Source: Actinomycetes bacterium
GTDB taxonomy: Bacteria > Actinomycetota > Acidimicrobiia > Acidimicrobiales > SZUA-35
Assembly (NCBI GenBank): GCA_024276425.1
Contig: JAJRXF010000115.1
Coordinates: 1-32,780 of the forward strand
Direction of reading: 5' to 3'
DNA: 32,780 nucleotides
In this document: piece by piece, positions 7,990 through 15,719 of the stretch
Layout of the letters: every line of letters starts with the position of its first letter
Numbering within the stretch: position 1 is the stretch's first letter
Translations under genes and position numbers: made by a program
Notes under the pieces: generated by a model
The model's database searches: none
The model's input: only the letters and a program-made list of their open reading frames with translations
What the model was told of the DNA's origin: nothing

Positions 7990-8550
7990 CTATGGCGACT
8001 TGTCTGGCTGTCTTCCACGCAGCGTCATCCCAGCAGCGGTGAAGACAAACCAGGTCAGGCCAAAGAACCCGATTGGCCCCCAGAACTCCAAACTTCCTCG
8101 TTCCACGAATTCATAACCCAATGCTCGTCCAAATGCCATGCCCGCTACCAGGGTGGTGGCCACCTGAACCTTGGCCGAATAGTGCCAGGCACCAATGGCC
8201 TCACCGCAGTAGGCCACTGTTGCTGGAATCGACAGAATCCATATGGCCCAGGGATCAAACTTTGTCGGCCAGGGAGCGACGCCCTTGGCCGACAAGATCG
8301 CAACCAAGAGGCCAAGAGGATAAAGGGCGGCACAGCGACGACAGACTTGGCGGCCGCCCAGGGTCACACAGCGCTCGCTGTAGTGTTCGGGCCAGTGATG
8401 GGCAAGCCACATATTGCGTCGCCCAAGTCGGACCCGTTCGCGTTGAGCGAGCGATTTTAGTTTGGCGTCGAACATGGCGACGGCTATCGGGTTGGCCGTT
8501 GGGGCCAGCTGATGGTTTGGCCCGAGGTCGGTCTGGTCGTCGATGCTCAC
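7990..8550 (-). CDS. DUF2085-like membrane protein
   Basis: A 186-residue protein of unknown function. The segment HHWPEHYSERCVTLGGRQVCRRCAALYPLG contains the His/Cys pattern (GxQVCxRC) that marks the DUF2085 family. Three or four hydrophobic helices follow (around the ILSIPATVAYCGEAIGAW, VATTLVAGMAFGRALG and FWGPIGFFGLTWFVFTAAG stretches). The Cys cluster before the membrane segments might bind metal, but that is a guess. The N-terminal 45 residues are polar and cytoplasmic-looking. The start is uncertain: GTG at 8550 is used, with the internal ATG of MFDAKL as an alternative. It ends 16 bases from the convergent cobS stop. Confidence 0.75.
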   Translation of the reverse strand: MSIDDQTDLGPNHQLAPTANPIAVAMFDAKLKSLAQRERVRLGRRNMWLAHHWPEHYSERCVTLGGRQVCRRCAALYPLGLLVAILSAKGVAPWPTKFDPWAIWILSIPATVAYCGEAIGAWHYSAKVQVATTLVAGMAFGRALGYEFVERGSLEFWGPIGFFGLTWFVFTAAGMTLRGRQPDKSP

Positions 8551-8563
8551 CTGGGTCTATCGG

Positions 8564-8573
8564 CCCAGCTGGG
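8564..8573. repeat. 10-bp palindrome upstream of the DUF2085-like gene
   Basis: CCCAGCTGGG is a perfect palindrome 13 bases upstream of the GTG at 8550. A further CTGGG lies at 8551-8555. Possible operator; no other evidence. Confidence 0.3.
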
Positions 8574-8648
8574 TCAGATTTGAGGGGACCAGTTAGCAAC
8601 GGAGTCCACTATTGCCGGGCCAAAGGTGGGGGTACGGTTAATCTGGGA

Positions 8649-8666
8649 CTTGACCAGTCGGTCAAG
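8649..8666. promoter_or_regulatory. Inverted repeat in thiolase leader, candidate operator
   Basis: CTTGACC-AGTC-GGTCAAG is a perfect 7-bp inverted repeat with a 4-base centre, 42 bases before the thiolase ATG. The geometry (short spacer, GACC/GGTC arms) resembles operators of TetR-family regulators of lipid metabolism. A TACGGT hexamer at 8633-8638 could be the -10 box just upstream. The 158-base gap 8551-8708 holds nothing else recognisable. Confidence 0.5.
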
Positions 8667-8708
8667 ACGGTGTCACCATTCGATCTGATTCGAATGAAGG
8701 AGCCCTCA

Positions 8709-9920
8709 ATGCCTGAGGCCGTAATTGTTTCCACTGCCCGTAGCGCCATTGGCAGAGCCTTCAAGGGCTCACTCAAGGATGAGCGTCCCGACGACATAAC
8801 CACCCAAATTATCCAGGCTGTCCTGGCCAAGATTCCCGAATTGGACCCCAACGAGATCGAAGATCTGATGCTCGGGACCGGCTCTCCGGCTGGTGAACAG
8901 GGCTTCAACATGGCCCGGGTTGTTGCCGTGATGGCTGGCCTTGACAGTGTTCCCGGTGTCACCGTCAATCGTTACTGCTCTTCATCGCTACAAACTATTC
9001 GCATGGCTGCTCACGCCATCAAGGCCGGTGAGGGTGATGCCTTTATTTCGGCCGGGGTAGAGTTTGTGAGTCGCTATGGAAATGGGGCTTCGGATTCGGG
9101 TACCGCCGCCAACACAGCCGTCTTTGGAGAGGCGATGGCTCGCACAGCAAAGCGGTCCGAGGAAGGATCCGACATTTGGACCTCCGCTGGGGGCATTGCC
9201 GACATCTATATCGCGATGGGGCAGACAGCCGAGAACGTCGCTCAGATCGAAAACGTTTCGCGTCAGGATATGGATGAGTGGGGTGTCATCAGTCAGAATC
9301 GGGCTGAGGCCGCCAAGGAGCGCGGTTTCTTCGAAATCGACATCACGCCGGTCACCCTCTCCGACGGTTCGGTTCTCAAGGATGATGACGGACCGCGTTC
9401 GGGCGTGACCTTGGAAAGCATCAGCCAGATGAAGCCGGTATTTCGTCCCGATGGTCGGGTGACAGCAGCCAACTGTTGTCCCCTCAATGATGGGTCGGCC
9501 GCGGTTGTTGTCATGAGCGACACTCGAGCCAAGGAACTGGGGATCAAACCCCTGGCCCGTATTATTTCCTCTGGAGTCTCCGGACTGAATCCTGAGATTA
9601 TGGGACTGGGTCCAGTTGAGGCCTGCAAGCAGGCCATGGGTCGAGCAGGAATGACTATTGATGACATTGATCTGGTCGAGATCAACGAAGCTTTTGCCGC
9701 CCAAGTTCTTCCTTCGGCCAGCCAACTTGGTATCAGCCACGACAAGCTCAATGTCAACGGTGGCGCAATTGCGGTTGGTCACCCCTTCGGCATGACCGGA
9801 GCTCGGATCATGACAACCCTGATCAACAACCTGACCGACCAGGACAAGACCATTGGCATGGAGACGATGTGTGTCGGCGGCGGTCAGGGAATGTCGATGA
9901 TTATTGAACGACTTTCTTAG
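8709..9920 (+). CDS. Acetyl-CoA C-acyltransferase (thiolase)
   Basis: A 403-residue thiolase that either cleaves 3-ketoacyl-CoA (beta-oxidation) or condenses two acetyl-CoA. The catalytic residues are all visible: Cys90 in NRYCSSSLQT (acyl carrier), His358 in GGAIAVGHPFGMTGAR and Cys388 in CVGGGQG. FadA and AtoB subfamilies cannot be separated reliably by eye. The ATG at 8709 is chosen because AAGGAG (8697-8702) sits 6 bases upstream and homology starts there; the much longer open frame from 8073 is antisense to the DUF2085-like gene and is rejected as coding. It is preceded by an inverted repeat that may be a regulator site. Its 3' end overlaps the CHAD gene by 20 bases. Confidence 0.95.
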   Translation: MPEAVIVSTARSAIGRAFKGSLKDERPDDITTQIIQAVLAKIPELDPNEIEDLMLGTGSPAGEQGFNMARVVAVMAGLDSVPGVTVNRYCSSSLQTIRMAAHAIKAGEGDAFISAGVEFVSRYGNGASDSGTAANTAVFGEAMARTAKRSEEGSDIWTSAGGIADIYIAMGQTAENVAQIENVSRQDMDEWGVISQNRAEAAKERGFFEIDITPVTLSDGSVLKDDDGPRSGVTLESISQMKPVFRPDGRVTAANCCPLNDGSAAVVVMSDTRAKELGIKPLARIISSGVSGLNPEIMGLGPVEACKQAMGRAGMTIDDIDLVEINEAFAAQVLPSASQLGISHDKLNVNGGAIAVGHPFGMTGARIMTTLINNLTDQDKTIGMETMCVGGGQGMSMIIERLS

Positions 9921-10701
9921 GACCAAGGGCGTGGATCCAATGGCGGTGTTTCTTCGGTCCTAGAGCGAAGAGGCACCGCCCTTTTGTGATCACCTCATCC
10001 TCTAGTTTGGCTTGCATTTCTGGATCAACCGAGTGAAGGAGGGTGAGGTCATGGTGATCCCCAAGAAGCTCGCCCAGTTCATCGAGTTGCATAAGGTGTT
10101 CGACGAGGGTTCGGCCCTTCTTGGCGTAGTCTCGATCGAAGTAGCCGAGGTCGTCCAGGATCCCGAGTTGGTAGTAGATTCGCTTCACTGACTTGCGGCT
10201 GCGATGAAAGTCATCGCTGTCGAGACTCTTGAGGGCATGGTGCCATCGCTGCCAAGCTGACCTATAGGCCACGTCGACCTGGTGTTCGATGTGAGCCTGG
10301 TCAACTCCCTCGATCGCCCAACGTTGTGCTCGTTGAGCCACGCCAGCGAGGGCAACGTTGGCTTCCAGCACAATGTGTGCGACCCGAGGTGAATAGGGCG
10401 GTGGTAGTACTAGTTCTGGGTGGCGCAAGTATGCAACATGCCCGTCGCGGATCGGTCCAAGCGTCTTGGCTGCGTCGGCGAGAATCCGGTCCTCTAGACG
10501 AATAGCCTTGTGGCCAGATCCCCGAAAAAACCTTAACGCGGCGCGTATTCGTTTGACCCGCTTCCTGGTGTCGTGGACCGAGTCGATTGGAGTTCGGTGG
10601 GCGAGTGACAGGCTGTGGGTTGCCGCGTCGAACTCGTGGAGGATTCTTCGTTGGAGTTTCGAGCCCCAGTCGATATCTGGGGAGATCCCGTTGGTATTCA
10701 T
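9901..10701 (-). CDS. CHAD domain-containing protein
   Basis: A 266-residue all-helical CHAD protein. It shows both characteristic His/Arg/Lys-rich repeats: VHDTRKRVKRIRAALRFFRG near the N-terminus and FHRSRKSVKRIYYQLGILDDL in the second half, followed by LDELGELLGDHHDLTLL. CHAD domains bind polyphosphate in studied cases and often accompany polyphosphate or CYTH enzymes, but no such gene is adjacent here. The C-terminus contains ALGPKK twice, 15 residues apart, in different codons. The ATG at 10701 is preferred to the GTG at 10734 because an inverted repeat fills the interval between them. The 3' end overlaps the convergent thiolase gene by 20 bases. Confidence 0.88.
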   Translation of the reverse strand: MNTNGISPDIDWGSKLQRRILHEFDAATHSLSLAHRTPIDSVHDTRKRVKRIRAALRFFRGSGHKAIRLEDRILADAAKTLGPIRDGHVAYLRHPELVLPPPYSPRVAHIVLEANVALAGVAQRAQRWAIEGVDQAHIEHQVDVAYRSAWQRWHHALKSLDSDDFHRSRKSVKRIYYQLGILDDLGYFDRDYAKKGRTLVEHLMQLDELGELLGDHHDLTLLHSVDPEMQAKLEDEVITKGRCLFALGPKKHRHWIHALGPKKVVQ

Positions 10702-10703
10702 AT

Positions 10704-10728
10704 CTACCTGTGCTGGTGCACCAGGTAG
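10704..10728. repeat. Nested inverted repeat upstream of CHAD gene
   Basis: CTACCTG (10704-10710) and CAGGTAG (10722-10728) form a 7-bp inverted repeat, and inside it lies the perfect 12-base palindrome CTGGTGCACCAG (10713-10724). It ends 3 bases upstream of the preferred ATG, so it could be an operator or a leader hairpin covering the ribosome site. Confidence 0.5.
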
Positions 10729-10739
10729 GGGCACCGGGG

Positions 10740-11045
10740 TTAGGGCGAAAGGCAGTTGTCAAACGCCTCGCTGACAGCCTGTTCGAATCCGGGGACCGCC
10801 TTGATATCTGCGGCGGCTTCCTTCATCGCTTCTTCGTCAAAATTGCCTTCGGCAAAAATTGCGTCGGCAACACATGTGGCTTCTTCCTGCGTCATCTGGT
10901 CCTGAGACGTGAGGGCGGAGACCAAAGCCTCATAGTCAACGCTGTCACCTCCGCAGGCCGCGAGCAAGAGGCTAAACGACACAAGCGCGGCGGAGATCCG
11001 CCTGAGATTGAATTGATTCTGGGTTTGACGCATTCGAAGTTTCAC
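10740..11045 (-). CDS. Small secreted lipoprotein, unknown function
   Basis: A 101-residue protein with an N-terminal Arg-rich n-region, a hydrophobic core (ISAALVSFSLLLAA) and a lipobox LLAAC-GGD with the lipidated Cys31, so it is likely exported and anchored to the outer face of the membrane. The mature part is acidic and helical, with two further cysteines (58 and 98) that could form a disulfide. I do not recognise a named family. The start is GTG at 11045; an internal ATG at 11033 would also leave a complete signal peptide. It is on the same strand as the CHAD gene, 38 bases upstream of that gene's ATG, so they may be cotranscribed. Confidence 0.75.
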   Translation of the reverse strand: MKLRMRQTQNQFNLRRISAALVSFSLLLAACGGDSVDYEALVSALTSQDQMTQEEATCVADAIFAEGNFDEEAMKEAAADIKAVPGFEQAVSEAFDNCLSP

Positions 11046-11128
11046 TGTCAGTTAGTTAATCGTGTGGTCGGGCCGTCGCGGCGTCGGTCGAGTGTGGATT
11101 CTGTGCGTTGTGTTTGTAGCCACCCTCA

Positions 11129-11872
11129 TTACTGGAGTCCGGAGGCTGCTCCACCATCGACGGGGATGGCAACACCGGTCACAAACTTTGCTGCATCAGA
11201 GCAAACAAAGGCGGCAATGCGGCCAAAATCATCGGCCTGCCCGAGGACTCCGGCCGGCACTCCGGCGGCGACCGAGTCGAGGTTTCCTTCATAGAGGTTG
11301 GTCAACCGGTCAGTTTCGTGCAAGCCAGGTTGGAGCGAGTTGACGGTTATTCCATCACCGGCGACCTCCGTGGCCAAGGTCTTCAGGAAGGCGGTGGCGC
11401 CAGAGCGCGCCGTGTTCGACAAAATGAGTTGAGCCATGGGCTGACGAACTGATAACGAGGTAATGGCAACGACTCGACCCCATTTCTGGGTTTGCATTGT
11501 GGGAACTGCCGCCTGGCACATGGCAATGACGGACAGGAGATTAAGCGCTATGGCCTCGGGGTACTGCTCGATGGCGGTTGTTGCGAATGTTCCGGGCGGA
11601 GGACCACCAGCGTTGGTTATGAGAATGTCAACTCCCCCGAGGATTTCCATTGCGGCGTCGACGAACCCTCCTGCGCCTTCTGGCGAGGAAACATCGCCAG
11701 TGAGGGGGATGGAGTTTGGCACGGTTTCTGATGCCTTGGAGATGCGGTCCTTAGATCGGCTCCCCATTACCACGGTCGCTCCTTCGGCGGCCAGGGCCAT
11801 GGCACAGCCGAGCCCCAGTCCGGATGATGCTCCCGCGACGATTGCCCGCTTACCTTCAAGTCCTAAGTCCAT
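11129..11872 (-). CDS. SDR-family oxidoreductase-like protein with altered active site
   Basis: A 247-residue Rossmann-fold short-chain dehydrogenase/reductase-like protein. The NAD(P) motif GASSGLGLG is at 14-22, NAGG at 87-90, structural Asn111 is present, and the C-terminal PVDGG is normal. The catalytic YxxxK is absent: in the segment LSNTARSG the expected Tyr and Lys are Ser152 and Arg156. FabG-like SDRs with an LSNxxRxG motif are a recurrent variant, so this is probably a stable subfamily and not a damaged gene. The substrate is unknown. It follows ktrA by 9 bases; a TAGGAT hexamer overlapping the ktrA stop, 6 bases before the ATG, could give it its own leaderless transcript. Confidence 0.88.
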   Translation of the reverse strand: MDLGLEGKRAIVAGASSGLGLGCAMALAAEGATVVMGSRSKDRISKASETVPNSIPLTGDVSSPEGAGGFVDAAMEILGGVDILITNAGGPPPGTFATTAIEQYPEAIALNLLSVIAMCQAAVPTMQTQKWGRVVAITSLSVRQPMAQLILSNTARSGATAFLKTLATEVAGDGITVNSLQPGLHETDRLTNLYEGNLDSVAAGVPAGVLGQADDFGRIAAFVCSDAAKFVTGVAIPVDGGAASGLQ

Positions 11873-11878
11873 TCCGTG

Positions 11879-11884
11879 ATCCTA
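11879..11884 (-). promoter_or_regulatory. Candidate -10 box for leaderless SDR transcript
   Basis: TAGGAT on the minus strand, 6 bases before the ATG at 11872. It overlaps the ktrA stop codon. The AGGA inside it could instead be a weak Shine-Dalgarno for read-through from ktrA. Confidence 0.35.
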
Positions 11885-12589
11885 ACTGAAGGTAGCGAAG
11901 CGTTCGGCGTCCTCGGCGGCGCCTGCGATCACCAGCAAATCACCAGTCGAGATTGTTGATTCAGGGGTGGCGTAGGTGAACCCGCCTCCCTCGTGTTTGA
12001 TACAAACGACCGTGACCCCGAAACGCTTTCGAATATTCAGATCGGCTAGGCTGCCGCCGGCAATGGCTGCCTTAGCTCGGACTTCGGCCAGAACGAAACC
12101 TTCATCCAATTCGAAATAGTCAACAACCTGCCCGGATACTGCGTGAGCCACTCGTTCACCCATCTGTTGTTCGGGGAAGATGACGTGATGGGCCCCAACC
12201 TTGTCCAGGATCAAGCCGTGGTCTTGACGAATGGCTTTGGCCCAGATGTTCTTGATTCCAAGTTCGCTGAGGACCGAGGTGGCTAAGATCGAGGCTTCAA
12301 TGTCAGTTCCGATGGCGACAACGGCAACTTCAAAGTCCGTCGCCCCCAACTGCCGCATCGTCTCGGTGCTGGTCCCGTCAGCTTCTCGGACGTCGGTAAG
12401 TTTCGAAGACCATTCTTGCACCAGCTTTGGGTCAGTGTCGATGGCGAGTACCTCACTTCCGATGTCGACAAGAGTTTCTGCTAGGGCAGATCCGAAACGT
12501 CCAAGACCTATAACCAAGATGGATTCAGCCCGCAGCGCGGGAGGGTGGTCCGACCCCAAGAAGCGTTCGAGAAATCTATTGCGGGCCAT
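11882..12589 (-). CDS. ktrA: Potassium uptake regulatory subunit, TrkA/KtrA (RCK) family
   Basis: A 235-residue cytoplasmic gating subunit with an N-terminal RCK_N Rossmann domain (ILVIGLGRFGSALAETL, then the acidic ligand in VLAIDTD, which binds nucleotide) and a C-terminal RCK_C domain from about residue 150. One RCK pair, instead of the tandem pair of E. coli TrkA, makes KtrA the better name. The ATG at 12589 is chosen over the TTG at 12628 because GGAG lies 6 bases upstream. It sits 54 bases downstream of ktrB on the same strand; together they form a Ktr-type potassium importer. Confidence 0.9.
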   Translation of the reverse strand: MARNRFLERFLGSDHPPALRAESILVIGLGRFGSALAETLVDIGSEVLAIDTDPKLVQEWSSKLTDVREADGTSTETMRQLGATDFEVAVVAIGTDIEASILATSVLSELGIKNIWAKAIRQDHGLILDKVGAHHVIFPEQQMGERVAHAVSGQVVDYFELDEGFVLAEVRAKAAIAGGSLADLNIRKRFGVTVVCIKHEGGGFTYATPESTISTGDLLVIAGAAEDAERFATFS

Positions 12590-12643
12590 GTTGAGCTCCG
12601 GTGAGTAGCGAGTGGATGATTGGACCAAGGGGCGAGACTGATG

Positions 12644-13990
12644 TCATCCGACGATCAGCCTTTCTTCTGCGTAGCGATAGCGTCGGGCTTTTCCTCTCAG
12701 GAGGATTGCGGCACCAAAGGTTATTGGACCGACTCGACCAACGAACATGAGCGCGATGATGAGCAACTTGCCTAGGAACCCAAGTTGTTCGGTGATTCCG
12801 CGGGTGATCCCAACCGTGCCAAAGGCCGATGCTGCTTCAAAAAGTAGGTCGCCTAGGGCAATGTCGGGGAGGACAACCGTGAGTAAGAAGGTGGCCGTTC
12901 CGACCGTGCCAAGCGCGGCAATGACCAGAGCGAGCGCCTGGCGCTGCAGGGCGGGATTGATTCGGCGCTTCATCAGGGTTACCTCTGGGTCATCTCTGAA
13001 CTCCGCCAGAGTTGTCCAAACAACGACGGCGAAGGTCGACGTTTTGATGCCGCCTCCCGTGGAGGCACTGCTGGCACCAATAACCATGAGCAAGATCATG
13101 AGCAAGGACGAGCTGCCTCGAAGGTCGCCGATGCTGATTGTGTTGAAGCCAGCCGTCCGTGCTGTGGCCGACTGGAAAAATGCTGCCAGAATCTTCGAGC
13201 CATAGCCAAGCGGCCCAAGGGTGTCGGGGTTACTCCATTCCAGAACAAGCAAGACCAAGGTTCCGACCGCGAGCAGGCTTGCTGTGGCCATAAGCGTGAG
13301 CTTGGTATGCAAACTCCAGCGGCGCGGAGCTTGTCGGTTGTTGAGGATCTCCAAAACGACGGGGAAGCCCAACCCGCCACCAATGAAGGCACCGGAGATG
13401 ACCAGACTGAGGTACCAATCGTTGACGTATCGCTCTAGGCCGCCATCGATGGTGGAGAACCCGGCGTTGTTGAAGGCCGAAACGGCATGAAAGATTCCGA
13501 GATAAACCGAGCTGGCGATACTGCGGCCGCCCTCGGCAATGAAACGAATACTCAAGAGAACTGCCACGACAATTTCGCTGCCAAGCGAGAATCGAATGAG
13601 TGCTCGTAGCACCGTCCGTAGTTCGCCAAGGTCAGCCACGCCAATTTCAGTACCAACAAGCTTGCCTCGGCTAATTCCCAGTCGGCGGCTGAGAAAGACG
13701 CTCATGAAACTGGCTAGTGTCATGATGCCGAGGCCACCGACCTGGATGAGCGCCAGTATCACCAGCTCACCAAAAAGTGAGAACTCTTTTCCGGTATCGA
13801 AAACCACGAGCCCGGTAACCGTGACGGCCGAGGATGCGGTGAAGAATGAGTCAATAAGGGATACGTTTTGTTGGTCTGCGCTATGGCTGATGGGAAGGTG
13901 CAAGAGCACGGTACCGACGATGATGAACATGGCAAATGCCAACACAACCAAACGGCCTGGATGACGTTGGTGCCTTCGTCGAGATGGCAT
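12644..13990 (-). CDS. ktrB: Potassium uptake membrane subunit, KtrB/TrkH family
   Basis: A 448-residue membrane protein with four repeated M1-P-M2 units. Each pore loop is visible: TASSAVTVTGLVVF, FHAVSAFNNAGFS, SATARTAGFNT and ASAFGTVGITRG, with the selectivity glycines in place. The length and loops fit KtrB. It transports potassium (possibly sodium-coupled) and assembles with the KtrA ring encoded just downstream. The ATG at 13990 is chosen because TAGAGT lies 7 bases upstream; the GTG at 13999 would overlap that box. No kdp-type or c-di-AMP riboswitch fits in the short upstream gap. Confidence 0.93.
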   Translation of the reverse strand: MPSRRRHQRHPGRLVVLAFAMFIIVGTVLLHLPISHSADQQNVSLIDSFFTASSAVTVTGLVVFDTGKEFSLFGELVILALIQVGGLGIMTLASFMSVFLSRRLGISRGKLVGTEIGVADLGELRTVLRALIRFSLGSEIVVAVLLSIRFIAEGGRSIASSVYLGIFHAVSAFNNAGFSTIDGGLERYVNDWYLSLVISGAFIGGGLGFPVVLEILNNRQAPRRWSLHTKLTLMATASLLAVGTLVLLVLEWSNPDTLGPLGYGSKILAAFFQSATARTAGFNTISIGDLRGSSSLLMILLMVIGASSASTGGGIKTSTFAVVVWTTLAEFRDDPEVTLMKRRINPALQRQALALVIAALGTVGTATFLLTVVLPDIALGDLLFEAASAFGTVGITRGITEQLGFLGKLLIIALMFVGRVGPITFGAAILLRGKARRYRYAEERLIVG

Positions 13991-13997
13991 TCGAAGC

Positions 13998-14003
13998 ACT
14001 CTA
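13998..14003 (-). promoter_or_regulatory. Candidate -10 box of leaderless ktrB (ktrBA promoter)
   Basis: TAGAGT on the minus strand, a 7-base spacer, then the ATG at 13990. It lies in the 59-base gap after the MFS gene. Confidence 0.45.
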
Positions 14004-14049
14004 ACGGCTGATTCATCGGCGATGATTCCGCTGAGGTTATGGTTCTACC

Positions 14050-15327
14050 TCATTCCAGTTGCGAGTGCCGTACCGGTCCGATGGTAGCCAGAACGACCGC
14101 CGCTAGGATGGTGGTAAGACCGGAAACCGTGAAGGCCATGGCATAGCTGTCGAAGGAAGTTCGGAGCAGCCCAATGAGTAGGGGGCCGGCGCCCGATCCG
14201 GTCTGGGCGATAGCCGAACTCAGGCCGAAAATGGTGCCGAAACTGGTCATTCCGTAAATCTCGCTGGTCAACAGAGAGTGCATCATGAAGATGTTGCCCA
14301 TCGTGAATCCAAAGACCAGGACAAGCATCATGTCGATGATCAGGCTTTGACTAACCTGCAAACCAAGAACGGCACTGGCTTGGGTGAGGATGAGCGCCAC
14401 GGTTAAGTGACGCTTGTTGATTCGGTCTGCGAAGGACCCCACCACGAGACGAGCAGTGGCACTGCCAAGGGCGGTGAAGGAAACGGCAAAGGCGGCTGTG
14501 CCGGTCGAATAGCGCGTTTCGAGGAAGGCTACCTGGTGAACCAGGTAGCCAACCTGGCTGGTAAACACGAGTAGGAATCCAATGGTGAGGCGCCACATGG
14601 CTCCGGTTCGGAGCGCTTCGCCGCGGGTCCAGACTCTGGTCTGGTCGCTCATCCCGGCTGGGAGCGGGGCCGATGCATCCCCGTCAGGGTGCAAACCGAC
14701 GTCGCCTGGTTCGGATACAACAAGGAGAAGGACGAAGGGCAGAGCGATCACCACGACGAGTGCTCCAAGGACGGGCCCGGCCAGTCCGAGTCCGCCCCGG
14801 CCAAGGAGCCAGGTACCGCTCGGAGCGAAGATGAAGCCTCCAACCGAGATGAAGGAGTACGCGATGCTCATCGCTCGTGCCCGCTTAACCACCCACCATC
14901 GGGTGACGATCGTGCTTACCGGTACGTGGGCGGCCATGGCGAAGAAGATCGCCATCAGGGCGTATACGGCGAAGAGTTGCCAGAGTTGGTTGATTCGTCC
15001 GATGAGGGAGAGGCATGCTCCCATACCGATCAGGCCGATCACGATGAACCTGCGGGGATCGATCCGATCGACCGCTGATCCAAGAAAGACCGCCGTCAGG
15101 CCCGATACCGAGAAATAGACGGTTGCGGCGGCTGAAACCATCACCTCACTCCAGCCCTGTTCGACTTGTAGAGGCTTGAGGAAGATTGGCAGGACATAGA
15201 ACCCGATGCCGATAGCGACAAAGAGCACCATTCCACAAGCTAATGTGACCCACCACCCATAAAAGATGTTTTCCGGAAGTCGGCGGCCGAGAGGGGGAAG
15301 GAGCCGCTTTTCTTGGGAAATGTCCAC
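14050..15327 (-). CDS. Major facilitator superfamily permease (monocarboxylate/oxalate-formate type)
   Basis: A 425-residue transporter with about twelve hydrophobic helices in two bundles and a central cytoplasmic loop near GDVGLHPDGDASAPLPAG. The N-terminal FYGWWVTLACGMVLF and the first-half DRIDPRRF loop are typical of the OFA/MCT-like branch of MFS, which carries small organic acids. The substrate cannot be fixed from sequence. The GTG at 15327 is used; a TAGGTT box lies 6 bases upstream inside a palindrome. It is upstream of ktrB on the same strand, with no clear functional link. Confidence 0.85.
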   Translation of the reverse strand: MDISQEKRLLPPLGRRLPENIFYGWWVTLACGMVLFVAIGIGFYVLPIFLKPLQVEQGWSEVMVSAAATVYFSVSGLTAVFLGSAVDRIDPRRFIVIGLIGMGACLSLIGRINQLWQLFAVYALMAIFFAMAAHVPVSTIVTRWWVVKRARAMSIAYSFISVGGFIFAPSGTWLLGRGGLGLAGPVLGALVVVIALPFVLLLVVSEPGDVGLHPDGDASAPLPAGMSDQTRVWTRGEALRTGAMWRLTIGFLLVFTSQVGYLVHQVAFLETRYSTGTAAFAVSFTALGSATARLVVGSFADRINKRHLTVALILTQASAVLGLQVSQSLIIDMMLVLVFGFTMGNIFMMHSLLTSEIYGMTSFGTIFGLSSAIAQTGSGAGPLLIGLLRTSFDSYAMAFTVSGLTTILAAVVLATIGPVRHSQLE

Positions 15328-15333
15328 CTTCGG

Positions 15334-15339
15334 AACCTA
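15334..15339 (-). promoter_or_regulatory. Candidate -10 box of leaderless MFS gene
   Basis: TAGGTT on the minus strand, 6 bases before the GTG at 15327. It overlaps the palindrome CCTAGTCACTAGG (15336-15348), so a bound protein would block it. Confidence 0.45.
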
Positions 15340-15348
15340 GTCACTAGG
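15336..15348. promoter_or_regulatory. Palindrome over the MFS promoter, candidate operator
   Basis: CCTAG-TCA-CTAGG, a perfect 5-bp inverted repeat with a 3-base centre, covering part of the candidate -10 box. Could be a repressor site, possibly for a substrate-responsive regulator encoded elsewhere. Confidence 0.4.
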
Positions 15349-15373
15349 CCATTCGGCGACCCAATTGAGTCGT

Positions 15374-15664
15374 ATGTCTCTCTTAGCGACGCCCTTTTTG
15401 GTGCCGATCAATGGCAACATGGAGATTGTGCCTACCAAGCTGATCGAAGAATTGAAGTCGGAAGTATCCGGGCAAGTCATCGACCGTGCTCGCGTCATTG
15501 ACCATCTCTTAGACCTTCGCCTCCAAGCAGGCGACGATGAGCGTTTCGTTGCTGCCGTAGACGACGTACTTGGCTCTGTGCCAGGTCAGAATTCGGTGGA
15601 GACCTCCTGGTGGACATCCACCCTTGATGTTTTTGCGAGCCTGGCTGACCGTCTCCCTGCCTAA
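15374..15664 (+). CDS. Small hypothetical protein
   Basis: A 96-residue frame from the ATG at 15374; a shorter version from the ATG at 15419 (81 residues) starts at MEIVPTKLIEELK and is equally possible. The product is charged and probably helical (KLIEELKSEVSG, RVIDHLLDLRLQAGDDERFVAAVDDVLGS), ends near TLDVFASLADRLPA, and has no signal or membrane segment. Codon choice resembles its neighbours, and the frame is not antisense to a real gene, which favours coding. No Shine-Dalgarno or TANNNT box is evident, so the start is uncertain. I recognise no family. It is divergent from the MFS gene and convergent with the HAD gene. Confidence 0.55.
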   Translation: MSLLATPFLVPINGNMEIVPTKLIEELKSEVSGQVIDRARVIDHLLDLRLQAGDDERFVAAVDDVLGSVPGQNSVETSWWTSTLDVFASLADRLPA

Positions 15665-15719
15665 CTCGGCCTGTCTCGGCGTAGTTTCCCGGGAGTCATG
15701 CTCGAGTTCTTGTCGGTTC

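Noticed and set aside
8073-8708. 212-codon N-terminal extension of the thiolase frame
   Set aside because: It runs antisense to the DUF2085-like gene and is unlike thiolase; an excellent Shine-Dalgarno marks the ATG at 8709 as the real start.
8988-9926. Long minus-strand open frame (about 312 codons) over the thiolase
   Set aside because: Antisense shadow of a clear thiolase with all catalytic motifs; its product shows no recognisable domain.
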